This document shows, piece by piece, positions 33,173 to 42,802 of a stretch of 64,000 nt of DNA. The DNA is from Bradyrhizobium sp. NDS-1 (GTDB taxonomy: Bacteria; Pseudomonadota; Alphaproteobacteria; Rhizobiales; Xanthobacteraceae). Below the pieces are notes generated by a model. That model saw only the letters and a program-made list of their open reading frames with translations, made no database searches and was not told where the DNA came from. Each line of letters starts with the position of its first letter. The stretch's first letter is position 1. The stretch lies in contig NZ_CP136628.1 of the NCBI RefSeq assembly GCF_032918005.1, forward strand, positions 4,139,501 to 4,203,500. Reading direction: 5' to 3'. The position numbers were made by a program, and so were the translations under genes.

Positions 33173-33576
33173 GTCTTGGGCCGCCCCGTTTTGGGGGCTG
33201 GCTGTTCATCTAGCATGCCAATATGAAAAATATCGTCTTTCGCCAAGCCTGAACCGAACCGTTTTCCTTAATGCCGCGACAAAGCGGAACGGTGGCGTGT
33301 CAGGGTGCCGGGTTGAGCGGCAGCGGACTGGACGATGGATCACATCGCCGGAAACGCTGAGGAGCTTCCGGGATGCGGCCGCCGGTCGATCGATCTGGTA
33401 TTGCTGCGCCATCTGGACGGCGTGCGCGACGGTATCTTGATCGGTCTCCTCTGGGCTTGCCTTGTCATGGCGAATGAGACGATTTGCAGCTTTGGTTCCA
33501 TCGCCTTGAGTCCGTCACCTTTCCGCGCATTTCATGCTGCCCGCGGGCGGCTGTCCGCGATTTCCTGGAGTCCATC
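33173..33576. other. Region between tRNA-Arg and the alpha-2-macroglobulin gene
   Basis: About 400 bp. An 81-codon frame at 33335-33580 overlaps the next gene's start by ATGA and has one hydrophobic stretch (GILIGLLWACLVMANETICS), but its ends look non-coding and no ribosome site is clear. An AT-richer segment near 33219-33275 could hold the promoters of tRNA-Arg and the alpha-2-macroglobulin operon. Confidence 0.4.
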
Positions 33577-36500
33577 ATGATCGGTCTTGTTCGCGCCGTC
33601 ACACTCTGCGCCGCGCTGGCGCTCGGCCTTAGCGCCGCCCAGGCCGCCGACAAGGCGTTCAAGCGCGACGATCTCGCCGATTCCGCGATCAAGCTGGAGG
33701 CGCAGATCAAGAGCGAAGCGGGGCCGGTCGCCAAGACCAGCGCGACGCTGAAGACGGACGCCGACGCCGCCTTCCGGCGCAATGATTACCGCTCGGGGCT
33801 GTCGGTGCTCGGCCAGATCGCGGCGACCACGCCGGAAGACACCGGCAACTGGCTGCGGCTCGCCAAGGTCATCTTCCAGATATCGCCGAAAAGCTCGAGC
33901 GAGCAAACCTTCCTATTGGAGCGCGCCTCGACCGCCGCCTACATTGCCTATCAGCGGGCCGGCAACCCGGGCGAGGAGGCGGACGCGCTTGCCGTGCTCG
34001 GCAAGGCGCTGGCGGAACGGAAACTCTGGCGGCCGGCGCTGGATTCGCTGCGGCTCTCGCTCGACCTGCGCGAAGTCGCCGACGTCCGCGGCCAGTATGA
34101 GAAGATGCGCAATGAGCACGGCTTCCGGCTGCTCGACTACACGGTGGACTCGGATTCGGCGAGCCCGCGCGCCTGCTTCCAGTTCTCGGAGGAACTGGCA
34201 AAACGCACCGACTTTGCGCCGTTCCTGGCGCTCGCGGGCCAGGACAAGCCGGCGCTGTCGGCCGAGGGCAAGCAGCTCTGCGTTGACGGGCTGAAGCACG
34301 GTGAGCGCTACAACATCAATCTGCGCGCCGGCCTGCCGTCCACGGTGAAGGAAGGCCTGCCCAAATCGGCCGAGTTCAATGTCTATGTGCGCGACCGCAA
34401 GCCCTTCGTGCGCTTCACCAGCCGCGCCTACGTGCTGCCGAAGACCGGCCAGCGCGGCATTCCCGTGGTCAGCGTCAACACGCCCGCGGTCAATCTCAAC
34501 GTGTTCCGGATCGGTGACCGCAACCTGATCAACACGGTGGTCGACAGCGACTTCCAGAAGACGCTGTCCAAGTACCAGCTCAGCGATCTCGGCGACGAGC
34601 GCGGCGTCAAGGTCTGGTCCGGCGAGCTCGCGACCGCGATGACGCTGAACCAGGACGTCACCACGGCATTCCCGGTCGATCAGGCCCTCGGCGAGCTCCA
34701 GCCGGGTGTCTACGTGATGACGGCCGCCGCCAAGGGCCCAGGCTCGGACGACGAGTACCAGCTCGCCACGCAATGGTTCATCGTCTCCGATCTCGGGGTC
34801 GCTGCCTATTCCGGCAATGACGGCATCCACGTGTTCGTCAACTCGCTGGCCTCGACCGATCCGGTCGGCAAGGCCGAGGTGCGGCTGGTTGCCCGCAACA
34901 ATGAGATCCTGGCCACCCGCAAGACCGACGAGTCCGGCCACGTACTGTTCGAGGCCGGCCTTGCGCGCGGCGAGGGCGGCCTGTCGCCGGCGATGCTCAC
35001 CGTGACTGGCGAGAAGGCCGATTATGCCTTCCTCAGCCTGAAGTCCTCCGCCTTCGACCTGTCCGACCGCGGCGTTTCGGGGCGCGCGGTGCCTGCCGGC
35101 GCCGACGCCTTCGTTTATGCCGAGCGCGGCGTCTACCGGTCCAGCGAGACCGTCTATCTCACCGCGCTCCTGCGCGATGGGCAGGGCAATGCAGTCGCCG
35201 GCGGGCCGCTGACGCTGGTGATCGAGCGCCCCGACGGCGTCGAATTCCGCCGCGCCGTGCTGTCCGACCAGGGCGCCGGCGGCCGTACGCTGGCCGTGAC
35301 GCTCAATTCGGCGGTGCCGACCGGAACCTGGCGGGCGCGCGCCTTCACCGACCCCAAGGGCTCCTCGGTCGGCGAGACCACCTTCATGGTCGAGGATTAC
35401 GTCCCCGATCGGATCGAATTCGACTTGTCCGCCAAGGAGAAGCTGATCAAGGCTAATGCTCCAGTGGAGCTCAAGGCGGACGGCCATTTCCTCTATGGCG
35501 CGCCGGCCTCCGGCCTTCAGCTCGAAGGCGACATGCTGGTCGCGCCCGCGGCCGAACGCCCGGGCTTTGCCGGCTATCAGTTCGGCGTCGCCGACGAGGA
35601 GACCACGTCGAACGAGCGCACGCCGCTGGAGAACCTGCCCGAGGCCGACGCCAATGGCGTTGCGACCTTCCCGGTGACACTGGACAAGCAGCCTGCCTCG
35701 ACCCGTCCGCAGGAGGCGCAGATCTTCGTCCGCATGGTCGAGACCGGTGGCCGCGCCGTCGAGCGCAAGATCGTGCTGCCGGTCGCGCCCACCGCGGCGC
35801 AGATCGGCGTCAAGCCGCTGTTCGGCGAGAAGAACGTCGCCGAGGGCGACAAGGCCGAGTTCGACATCGTGTTCGTCTCGCCGGAGGGCGAGAGGCTGCG
35901 CCGCGACGGCCTGCGCTACGAGCTCCTGAAGATGGAGTCGCGCTACCAATGGTATCGCCAGAACAATTACTGGGAATACGAGCCGGTCAAATCGACCTCG
36001 CGCGTCGCTGACGGTGACGTGACCGTTGCCGCCGACAAGCCGACGCGGCTTTCGCTCAGCCCCCAGCCCGGCCGCTACCGGCTCGACGTGAAGTCGAACG
36101 AAGCCGATGGCCCGGTGACTTCGGTGCAGTTCGACGTCGGCTGGTATTCCGACGGCAGCGCCGACACGCCGGACCTCCTGGAGACCTCGATCGACAAGCC
36201 GCAATATTCCTCCGGCGACACCATGACGGTGTCGGTCAATGTCCGCAGTGCCGGCAAGCTGACCATCAACGTGCTCGGCGACCGCCTGCTGACGACGCAG
36301 ACCATCGACGTCAAGGAGGGCACCGCCCAGGTGAAGCTTCCGGTCGGCAAGGATTGGGGCACCGGTGCCTACGTCGTGGCGACGCTGCGCCGTCCGCTCG
36401 ATGCCGCTGCCCAGCGCATGCCGGGCCGGGCGATCGGCCTGAAATGGTTCGGCATCGACAAGCAGGCCCGCACGTTGCAGGTGAAGCTGACGCCACCTGC

Positions 36501-38781
36501 GCTGATCCGGCCGAATGCGACGTTGAAGATTCCGGTCAAGCTCGACGGGCTCAATCCGGGCGAGGACGCCAAGGTCGTGATCGCCGCCGTCGATGTCGGT
36601 ATTCTCAACCTCACCAATTACAAGCCGCCGGCTCCGGACGATTACTATCTCGGCCAGCGCCGCCTGAGTGCCGAGATCCGCGATCTCTATGGGCAACTGA
36701 TCGACGGCATGTCCGGCACGCGCGGCCAGATCAAGTCCGGCGGCGATGCCGGTGCGGGCGAATTGCAGGGCTCTCCACCCGCGCAAAAGCCGCTCGCGCT
36801 CTATTCGGGCATCGTGACCGTCGCCGCTGACGGTACCGCCGAAGTGAGCTTCGACATTCCGGAGTTCGCCGGCACGGCGCGCGTGATGGCGGTGGCGTGG
36901 ACGGCGAGCAAGCTCGGCCGTGCCAACACGGATGTGGTGATCCGCGACCCCGTGGTGCTGACCACGACGCTGCCGCGCTTCCTGCTCAATGGCGACCGCG
37001 GCACGGTCAATCTCGAGATCGACAATGTCGAGGGCCAGGCCGGCGACTACGTCATCAACGTGAAGACCGGCGGCCCGGTGAAGATGACGGGCAATCCCGC
37101 CACCACGGTCAAGCTCGCCGCCAAGCAGCGCAACTCGTTCGCGCTCGCGATCGATGCGACGGCCGCGGGGCAGGCGACGCTCGACGTCGACATCAAGGGC
37201 CCGAACGGCCTGGCTCTGGCGCGCCACTATGCGCTCGACGTCAAGGCGGCGACCCAAGTGCTGGCGCGGCGTTCGATCCGGACCCTGGCGAAGGGCGAGA
37301 GCCTGACGCTGACCTCGGACATGTTCTCCGACCTCGTCCCGGGCACCGGCAGCGTCTCGGTCTCGGCGAGCCTGTCGACGGCGCTCGACGCCGCGACGAT
37401 CCTCAAGGCGCTCGACCGTTACCCCTATGGCTGCTCGGAGCAGATCACGAGCCGTGCCATGCCGCTGCTGTATGTCAATGACCTCGCAGCCGGCGCGCAC
37501 CTCGCCATGGACACCGAGGTCGACCAGCGCATCCGCGACGCGATCGAGCGGCTCCTGGCACGCCAAGGTTCAAACGGCTCGTTCGGGCTGTGGTCGGCCG
37601 GCGGCGACGATGAATGGCTGGACGCCTATGTGACGGACTTCCTGACCCGCGCCCGCGAGAAGGGCTTCGCGGTGCCTGACGTGCTGTTCAAGAACGCGCT
37701 CGACCGCATCCGCAACTCCGTCGTCAATGCCGACGAGCCGGAGAAGGACGGTGGGCGCGAGCTCGCCTACGGCCTCTACGTGCTCGCGCGCAATGGTGCG
37801 GCCCCCATTGGCGATCTCCGCTATCTCGCCGACACCAAGCTCGCCAACCTCGCAACGCCGATCGCGAAGTCGCAGCTTGCGGCGGCGCTGGCGCTGGTCG
37901 GCGATCGCAACCGCGCTGAGCGTGTGTACAGCGCTGCGCTCGACAGCCTCGCGCCGAAGCCCGCGCTGGAGTTCGGCCGTACCGACTACGGCTCGCAGCT
38001 TCGCGATGCCGCGGCTTTGGTGTCGCTTGCCAGCGAAGGCAATGCGCCGAAGGCGACGCTGACGCAGGCGGTCTCGCGGGTCGAGACCGCGCGCGGGCTG
38101 ACGCCCTACACCTCCACGCAGGAGAATGCGTGGCTGGTGCTGGCCGCGCGTGCGCTAGCCAAGGAGAACCTGTCCATGGAGGTGGACGGCCAGCCGGTCA
38201 AGACCGCGCTCTATCGCAGCTACAAGTCCGCGACGGTGGAAGGCAAGCCGCTGAAGATCACCAACACCGGCGATGCGCCGGTGCAGGCGGTGGTCTCGGT
38301 GTCGGGCTCGCCGGTGACGCCGGAGCCGGCGGCGTCGAACGGCTTCAAGATCGAGCGCAATTACTTCACGCTCGACGGCAAGCCCGCCGACATCAGCAAG
38401 GTCAAGCAGAACCAGCGCTTCGCCGTGGTGCTGAAGATCACCGAGGCCAAGCCCGAATACGGCCACATCATGGTGTCCGACTATCTGCCTGCAGGCCTCG
38501 AGATCGACAATCCGAGGCTGGTTTCGTCCGGCGACAGCGGCACGCTGGACTGGATCGAGGACGGCGAAGAGCCGGAAGATACCGAGTTCCGCGACGACCG
38601 CTTCACCGCGGCGGTCGATCGCGCCTCGGATTCCAAATCCGTCTTCACCGTCGCCTATATCGTGCGCGCGGTCTCGCCGGGCAAATACGTGCTGCCGCAG
38701 GCCTATGTCGAGGACATGTACAACCCCTCGCGCTATGGCCGCACCGGCACCGGCAATGTCGAGGTGCGGGCCGCGAAGTGA
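33577..38781 (+). CDS. Bacterial alpha-2-macroglobulin family protein
   Basis: This 1734-aa periplasmic protein starts at ATG 33577 after CTGGAG, with a Sec signal (IGLVRAVTLCAALALGLSAA, cleavage near QA-AD) and no typical lipobox. A helical N-terminal domain precedes the MG domains, with a bait-region-like section in the middle. The thioester motif is intact as YPYGCSEQ, with Cys about 1286 and Gln about 1289, followed by the alpha/alpha toroid complement-like domain and a C-terminal receptor-like domain. Bacterial homologues trap foreign proteases and partner with PBP1C in envelope defence or repair. The pbpC gene follows seven bp downstream, as expected for the pair. Confidence 0.95.
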   Translation: MIGLVRAVTLCAALALGLSAAQAADKAFKRDDLADSAIKLEAQIKSEAGPVAKTSATLKTDADAAFRRNDYRSGLSVLGQIAATTPEDTGNWLRLAKVIFQISPKSSSEQTFLLERASTAAYIAYQRAGNPGEEADALAVLGKALAERKLWRPALDSLRLSLDLREVADVRGQYEKMRNEHGFRLLDYTVDSDSASPRACFQFSEELAKRTDFAPFLALAGQDKPALSAEGKQLCVDGLKHGERYNINLRAGLPSTVKEGLPKSAEFNVYVRDRKPFVRFTSRAYVLPKTGQRGIPVVSVNTPAVNLNVFRIGDRNLINTVVDSDFQKTLSKYQLSDLGDERGVKVWSGELATAMTLNQDVTTAFPVDQALGELQPGVYVMTAAAKGPGSDDEYQLATQWFIVSDLGVAAYSGNDGIHVFVNSLASTDPVGKAEVRLVARNNEILATRKTDESGHVLFEAGLARGEGGLSPAMLTVTGEKADYAFLSLKSSAFDLSDRGVSGRAVPAGADAFVYAERGVYRSSETVYLTALLRDGQGNAVAGGPLTLVIERPDGVEFRRAVLSDQGAGGRTLAVTLNSAVPTGTWRARAFTDPKGSSVGETTFMVEDYVPDRIEFDLSAKEKLIKANAPVELKADGHFLYGAPASGLQLEGDMLVAPAAERPGFAGYQFGVADEETTSNERTPLENLPEADANGVATFPVTLDKQPASTRPQEAQIFVRMVETGGRAVERKIVLPVAPTAAQIGVKPLFGEKNVAEGDKAEFDIVFVSPEGERLRRDGLRYELLKMESRYQWYRQNNYWEYEPVKSTSRVADGDVTVAADKPTRLSLSPQPGRYRLDVKSNEADGPVTSVQFDVGWYSDGSADTPDLLETSIDKPQYSSGDTMTVSVNVRSAGKLTINVLGDRLLTTQTIDVKEGTAQVKLPVGKDWGTGAYVVATLRRPLDAAAQRMPGRAIGLKWFGIDKQARTLQVKLTPPALIRPNATLKIPVKLDGLNPGEDAKVVIAAVDVGILNLTNYKPPAPDDYYLGQRRLSAEIRDLYGQLIDGMSGTRGQIKSGGDAGAGELQGSPPAQKPLALYSGIVTVAADGTAEVSFDIPEFAGTARVMAVAWTASKLGRANTDVVIRDPVVLTTTLPRFLLNGDRGTVNLEIDNVEGQAGDYVINVKTGGPVKMTGNPATTVKLAAKQRNSFALAIDATAAGQATLDVDIKGPNGLALARHYALDVKAATQVLARRSIRTLAKGESLTLTSDMFSDLVPGTGSVSVSASLSTALDAATILKALDRYPYGCSEQITSRAMPLLYVNDLAAGAHLAMDTEVDQRIRDAIERLLARQGSNGSFGLWSAGGDDEWLDAYVTDFLTRAREKGFAVPDVLFKNALDRIRNSVVNADEPEKDGGRELAYGLYVLARNGAAPIGDLRYLADTKLANLATPIAKSQLAAALALVGDRNRAERVYSAALDSLAPKPALEFGRTDYGSQLRDAAALVSLASEGNAPKATLTQAVSRVETARGLTPYTSTQENAWLVLAARALAKENLSMEVDGQPVKTALYRSYKSATVEGKPLKITNTGDAPVQAVVSVSGSPVTPEPAASNGFKIERNYFTLDGKPADISKVKQNQRFAVVLKITEAKPEYGHIMVSDYLPAGLEIDNPRLVSSGDSGTLDWIEDGEEPEDTEFRDDRFTAAVDRASDSKSVFTVAYIVRAVSPGKYVLPQAYVEDMYNPSRYGRTGTGNVEVRAAK

Positions 38782-38788
38782 GGGTGGG

Positions 38789-41008
38789 ATGAGCGAGGTG
38801 ATGCCGCCTACACAGTCGTCATGCCCGGGCAAAAGCGCGAAGCGCGTCTTCGCGCCGATGTCCCGCGCATTCACGAACTGCGTTTCGGCCGGCAAGACCG
38901 TGGATGGCCGGGACAAGCCCGGCCATGACCGAGCGAGGGGCAGGGGATTTCATATCCTCTCAGCCGCCGCACTCATCCTCATCCTCGCCATCACCGGCTT
39001 CGTCGGTTGGGTCTACTCCCTCGGGCCTCTCCCGCTCGACGAGGCCCGTCAGGTCTCCACCACCATCGTCGACCGCAACGGCAGGCTGCTGCGCGCCTAT
39101 GCGATGCCCGACGGCCGCTGGCGGCTGCCGGTCGATGCCAGGTCCAACGTCGATCCGACCTATCTGAAACTGCTGTTGGCCTATGAGGATCAGCGCTTCT
39201 ACGCCCATAACGGCATCGATCCGCTGGCGCTGGGGCGCGCCGCCTTGCAATTGGCAACCCGTGGCCACATCGTCTCGGGCGGCTCGACGATCAGCATGCA
39301 GCTCGCTCGCCTGATGGAGCCGCGGCGGCAACGCTCGCTCTATGCCAAGCTGCGGCAGATGGTGCGCGCGATCGAGATCGAGCGCAGCATGAGCAAGGAG
39401 CAGATTCTCGATCTCTATCTCGCTTTGGCGCCCTATGGCGGCAATCTCGAAGGCATTCGCTCCGCCTCGATCGGCTATCTCGGCAAGGAGCCGAAGCGCC
39501 TGTCGCTGGCGGAGGCCGCGCTGCTGGTCGCACTGCCGCAATCGCCTGAAACACGCCGGCTCGACCGCCATCCGGAGGCCGCGCGCAAGGCGCGCGACCG
39601 CGTGCTCGACCGCATGGTCGAGCAGCGCGTGGTCAGTGCCGACGATGCACGGCAGGCCAAGTCCGTGCCCGTGCCAAGACTACGCAAGCCGATGCCGATC
39701 CTGGCGCCGCACGCGTCCGACACCGCGCTGTCGACGGTCAAGGATACGCCGCTCGTCAAGCTCACACTCGACGCAAACTTGCAGAAGGTGCTGGAGCCGC
39801 TGGCGCGCGACCGCGCCCTCGCGCTCGGGCCGAACATCTCGGTTGGCATCATCGTGGTCGACAATGACAGCGGGGACGTGCTCGCCCGGGTGGGGTCCGC
39901 CGATTATTTCGACGAGAGCCGGGCGGGGCAGGTCGACATGACCCGCGCGATCCGCTCGCCAGGCTCGACGTTGAAGCCCTTCATCTACGGGCTCGCCTTC
40001 GAGGACGGCTTCATTCATCCGGAAAGCCTGATCGACGACCGGCCGGTGCGGTTCGGCTCCTACGCGCCGGAAAATTTCGACATGACCTTCCAGGGCACGG
40101 TGCCCGTGAAGAAGGCGCTGCAATTATCCCTGAACGTCCCGGCCATCGTGCTGCTGGACCGCGTCGGCTCCAACCGGCTGGCCTCGCGGCTGCGGCAGGC
40201 CGGCGGCAATCTGGTTTTGCCCAAGGACGAGGCCCCGGGGCTCGCCATGGGTCTCGGCGGCGTCGGCGTGACGCTGCAGGACCTGGCCCAGCTTTACGCG
40301 GGCTTCGCCCGCCTCGGCACCACCAAGCCGCTGCGCGAGGTCATGACGGACAGGGATGATCGCGAGCCGCTCCGGCTGTTGGATCAGGTCGCGGCCTGGC
40401 AGGTCGGCAACGTGCTGCTGGGAGCGCCGCCGCCGGAGAACGCCGCTCACAACCGCATCGCCTTCAAGACCGGGACCTCCTATGGCTATCGCGATGCGTG
40501 GTCGGTCGGGTTCGATGGCCGCATGACGATCGGCGTCTGGGTCGGCCGGCCCGATGGTGCCCCGGTCCCCGGCCTGATCGGGCGGGTGGCCGCCGCCCCG
40601 ATCCTGTTCGATGCTTTCGCCCGTACCGGCAAGACGCTGGCCCCGTTGCCAAAGCCGCCGAGGGGAACCCTGGTTGCCAGCAACGCCAAGCTGCCGTTGC
40701 CGCTGAAGCGGTTCCGCCCCGTAGGCGAACTGGTGCGGACCGGCCGCGAACAGGCGCTGCACATCCAGTTTCCGCTGAACGGCTCGCGGATCGATGTCGA
40801 TCGTTCCGGGGGACAGGAGAGCGCAGCACTACCGGTCAAGGTCGCGGGCGGCGTCCTGCCCATGACCATCATGGTTAACGGAACAGCACTTGGCGAGATC
40901 GACGGCCGCCGCCAACGCCTGATCGATCCGCCCGGTCCAGGCTTTGCGCGGCTCACCGTGATCGATGCCACGGGCGCGGCGGACACAGTCGTCATTCGAA
41001 TTCAATGA
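38789..41008 (+). CDS. pbpC: Penicillin-binding protein 1C
   Basis: From ATG 38789 the product is 739 aa. After about 50 unusual residues encoded by a repeat element comes a signal anchor (FHILSAAALILILAITGFVG). The GT51 transglycosylase domain has LLAYEDQRFYAHNGIDPLAL, GGSTISMQLARLMEP and LYLALAPYGGNLEGIRSASI. The transpeptidase domain has SPGSTLKPFIYG (SxxK), SLNVPA (SxN) and FKTGTSYGYRDAW (KTGT). A C-terminal beta domain typical of PBP1C ends the protein. It builds or repairs peptidoglycan together with the upstream alpha-2-macroglobulin. Start choice is uncertain: GTG 38900 and ATG 38858 are in frame but also inside the repeat. Confidence 0.93.
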   Translation: MSEVMPPTQSSCPGKSAKRVFAPMSRAFTNCVSAGKTVDGRDKPGHDRARGRGFHILSAAALILILAITGFVGWVYSLGPLPLDEARQVSTTIVDRNGRLLRAYAMPDGRWRLPVDARSNVDPTYLKLLLAYEDQRFYAHNGIDPLALGRAALQLATRGHIVSGGSTISMQLARLMEPRRQRSLYAKLRQMVRAIEIERSMSKEQILDLYLALAPYGGNLEGIRSASIGYLGKEPKRLSLAEAALLVALPQSPETRRLDRHPEAARKARDRVLDRMVEQRVVSADDARQAKSVPVPRLRKPMPILAPHASDTALSTVKDTPLVKLTLDANLQKVLEPLARDRALALGPNISVGIIVVDNDSGDVLARVGSADYFDESRAGQVDMTRAIRSPGSTLKPFIYGLAFEDGFIHPESLIDDRPVRFGSYAPENFDMTFQGTVPVKKALQLSLNVPAIVLLDRVGSNRLASRLRQAGGNLVLPKDEAPGLAMGLGGVGVTLQDLAQLYAGFARLGTTKPLREVMTDRDDREPLRLLDQVAAWQVGNVLLGAPPPENAAHNRIAFKTGTSYGYRDAWSVGFDGRMTIGVWVGRPDGAPVPGLIGRVAAAPILFDAFARTGKTLAPLPKPPRGTLVASNAKLPLPLKRFRPVGELVRTGREQALHIQFPLNGSRIDVDRSGGQESAALPVKVAGGVLPMTIMVNGTALGEIDGRRQRLIDPPGPGFARLTVIDATGAADTVVIRIQ
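38817..38929. repeat. Dispersed palindromic repeat within the pbpC 5' region
   Basis: Ends GTCATGCCCGGGC and GCCCGGCCATGAC are inverted copies with one mismatch over 13 bp. Between them lie AAGCGCGAAGCGCGTCTTCG and a segment ending GACCGTGGATGGCCGGGACA. I recall this as a common Bradyrhizobium intergenic repeat. Here it falls after the most upstream plausible pbpC start and before the membrane anchor, so it is either translated or contains the true start. Confidence 0.75.
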
Positions 41009-41058
41009 GCCCGGCTTAAGCGGTTGTGGCGATGGCGGTTTCAGCGTAAGCGGAACCA

Positions 41059-42801
41059 ATGGCCGACACCTATCCAGCCCCCCGTTTTGGAGCACCCCGC
41101 GAGTCGAAATCGCCTGCAAATCCGGGCAGCGGGCTCGTGCGCATGCTCGATATCGTCACGGCCAGTCATGCGCGCGCGGTCGGCTTCCTGGTGCTCTGCG
41201 CGCTGCTGCTGTTCCTGCCTGGTTTCTTCACCATCCCGCCGATCGATCGTGACGAAGCGCGCTTTGCCCAGGCCACCAAGCAGATGGTCGAGAGCGGCGA
41301 CTATGTCGATATCCGCTTTCAGGAGGACGTCCGCTACAAGAAGCCGGTCGGCATCTACTGGCTGCAGTCGGCCGCGGTTGAGGCCGCATCGGCACTCAAG
41401 CTGCCGAAAGCCGAATTGCGCATCTGGGTCTACCGGCTGCCGTCGCTGATAGGAGCGATCGGCGCCGTGCTCATGACCTATTGGGCCGCGCTCGGCTTCA
41501 TCACGCGGCGCGCCGCCGTGCTGGCGGCACTGATGATGTGCGCCTCCGTGCTGCTCGGCGTCGAGGCGCGGCTCGCCAAGACCGACGCGATGCTGCTGCT
41601 CTGCGTCGTCGCGACGATGGGGGCGATGGCGCGGGCCTATCTGTCCTGGCAGCGCGCCGAGGACGAGACGCGTCCGCCCTGGAGCTGGCCCGCGATCTTC
41701 TGGACCGCGCTGGCCGTCGGCATCCTCATCAAGGGGCCGTTGATCCTGATGTTCGCAGGGCTCACCATCGTGGCGCTGGCGATCCAGGACCGCGATGCGT
41801 CCTGGCTGTGGCGGCTGCGTCCGGTCTGGGGCCTGATGTGGACGCTGGTGCTGGTGCTGCCCTGGTTCGTGGCGATCTTCTGGCGTGCCGGTGAAACCTT
41901 CTTCACCGATTCCGTCGGCGGCGACATGCTGAGCAAGCTGGGGGCCCAGGAATCCCACGGCGCGCCCCCCGGTCTGTACCTGGCGCTGTTCTGGATCACC
42001 TTCTGGCCCGGTGCGCCGCTTGCGGCGATGGCAGCGCCCGCAGTGTGGCGGGCGCGGCGCGAGCCCGGAGCGCAGTTCCTGCTGGCCTGGCTGATCCCGT
42101 CCTGGATCGTGTTCGAGGCCGTGCTGACCAAGCTGCCGCACTACGTCATGCCGCTCTACCCCGCGATCGCGATCCTCACAGCGGGCGCGGTAGAGCGCCG
42201 GGTGCTGTCGCGGTCCTGGCTGATGCGCGGCTCGGCCTGGTGGTTCGCAATTCCTGCGGCCACCTCGATCATCGTGGTCGTCGGGGCGGTGATACTGACC
42301 CGCCAGCCTGCCTTCGTGGCCTGGCCATTCATCGCGGCCTCGCTGATCTTCGGCCTGTTCGCCTGGTGGCTCTACGACAACAATCGTGCCGAGCGCTCGC
42401 TGCTCAACGCGCTGGTCGCGGCCCTGATGCTGGCGGTGGTGGTTTACGGCATCGTGCTGCCGTCGTTGACCCCGCTGTTCCCGAGCATCGAGGTTGCGCG
42501 CGCGCTGCGAAACGTCACTTGTGTCGGACCGAAGGCTGCCGCTGCCGGCTATCACGAGCCCAGCCTCGTCTTCCTGACGGGCACCAAGACGCTGCTGACC
42601 GACGGCTCGGGTGCTGCCGACTTCCTCGGGCAAGGCAGCTGTCGCTTCGCGCTGATCGAACAGCGCTCGGAGCGCAGCTTCGTGCAGCGCGCCGAGGCGA
42701 TCGGACTGCGCTACAAGGTCGGCACGCGCATCGACGGCTATAATTTCTCGCAAGGCCGCGCGATCTCGATCTCGATCTTCCGGTCGGAAGGCACCGAATA
42801 G
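41059..42801 (+). CDS. GT-C (ArnT-like) membrane glycosyltransferase
   Basis: The 580-aa polytopic protein has the GT39/GT83 layout. The first periplasmic loop, FTIPPIDRDEARFAQATKQM, carries the catalytic acidic residues, and YKKPVGIYWLQSA follows. About eleven to twelve membrane segments and a soluble C-terminal domain complete it. These enzymes move a sugar from a polyprenyl phosphate to lipid A, core LPS or another periplasmic acceptor. Rhizobial relatives include the Rgt galacturonosyl transferases. It begins a four-gene operon with PAP2, GT2 and LAB_N genes, which fits making and using a lipid-linked sugar donor. The exact sugar is unknown. Confidence 0.88.
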   Translation: MADTYPAPRFGAPRESKSPANPGSGLVRMLDIVTASHARAVGFLVLCALLLFLPGFFTIPPIDRDEARFAQATKQMVESGDYVDIRFQEDVRYKKPVGIYWLQSAAVEAASALKLPKAELRIWVYRLPSLIGAIGAVLMTYWAALGFITRRAAVLAALMMCASVLLGVEARLAKTDAMLLLCVVATMGAMARAYLSWQRAEDETRPPWSWPAIFWTALAVGILIKGPLILMFAGLTIVALAIQDRDASWLWRLRPVWGLMWTLVLVLPWFVAIFWRAGETFFTDSVGGDMLSKLGAQESHGAPPGLYLALFWITFWPGAPLAAMAAPAVWRARREPGAQFLLAWLIPSWIVFEAVLTKLPHYVMPLYPAIAILTAGAVERRVLSRSWLMRGSAWWFAIPAATSIIVVVGAVILTRQPAFVAWPFIAASLIFGLFAWWLYDNNRAERSLLNALVAALMLAVVVYGIVLPSLTPLFPSIEVARALRNVTCVGPKAAAAGYHEPSLVFLTGTKTLLTDGSGAADFLGQGSCRFALIEQRSERSFVQRAEAIGLRYKVGTRIDGYNFSQGRAISISIFRSEGTE

Positions 42802-42802
42802 G

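Noticed and set aside
33335..33580. 81-codon frame overlapping the alpha-2-macroglobulin start by ATGA
   Set aside because: Only the middle is hydrophobic, both ends look random and no ribosome site is visible; kept as a note in the intergenic entry.
33913..37566. 1217-codon minus-strand frame opposite the alpha-2-macroglobulin gene
   Set aside because: It is Arg/His/Asp-rich antisense translation typical of GC-rich genes; the plus strand has clear domain motifs throughout.
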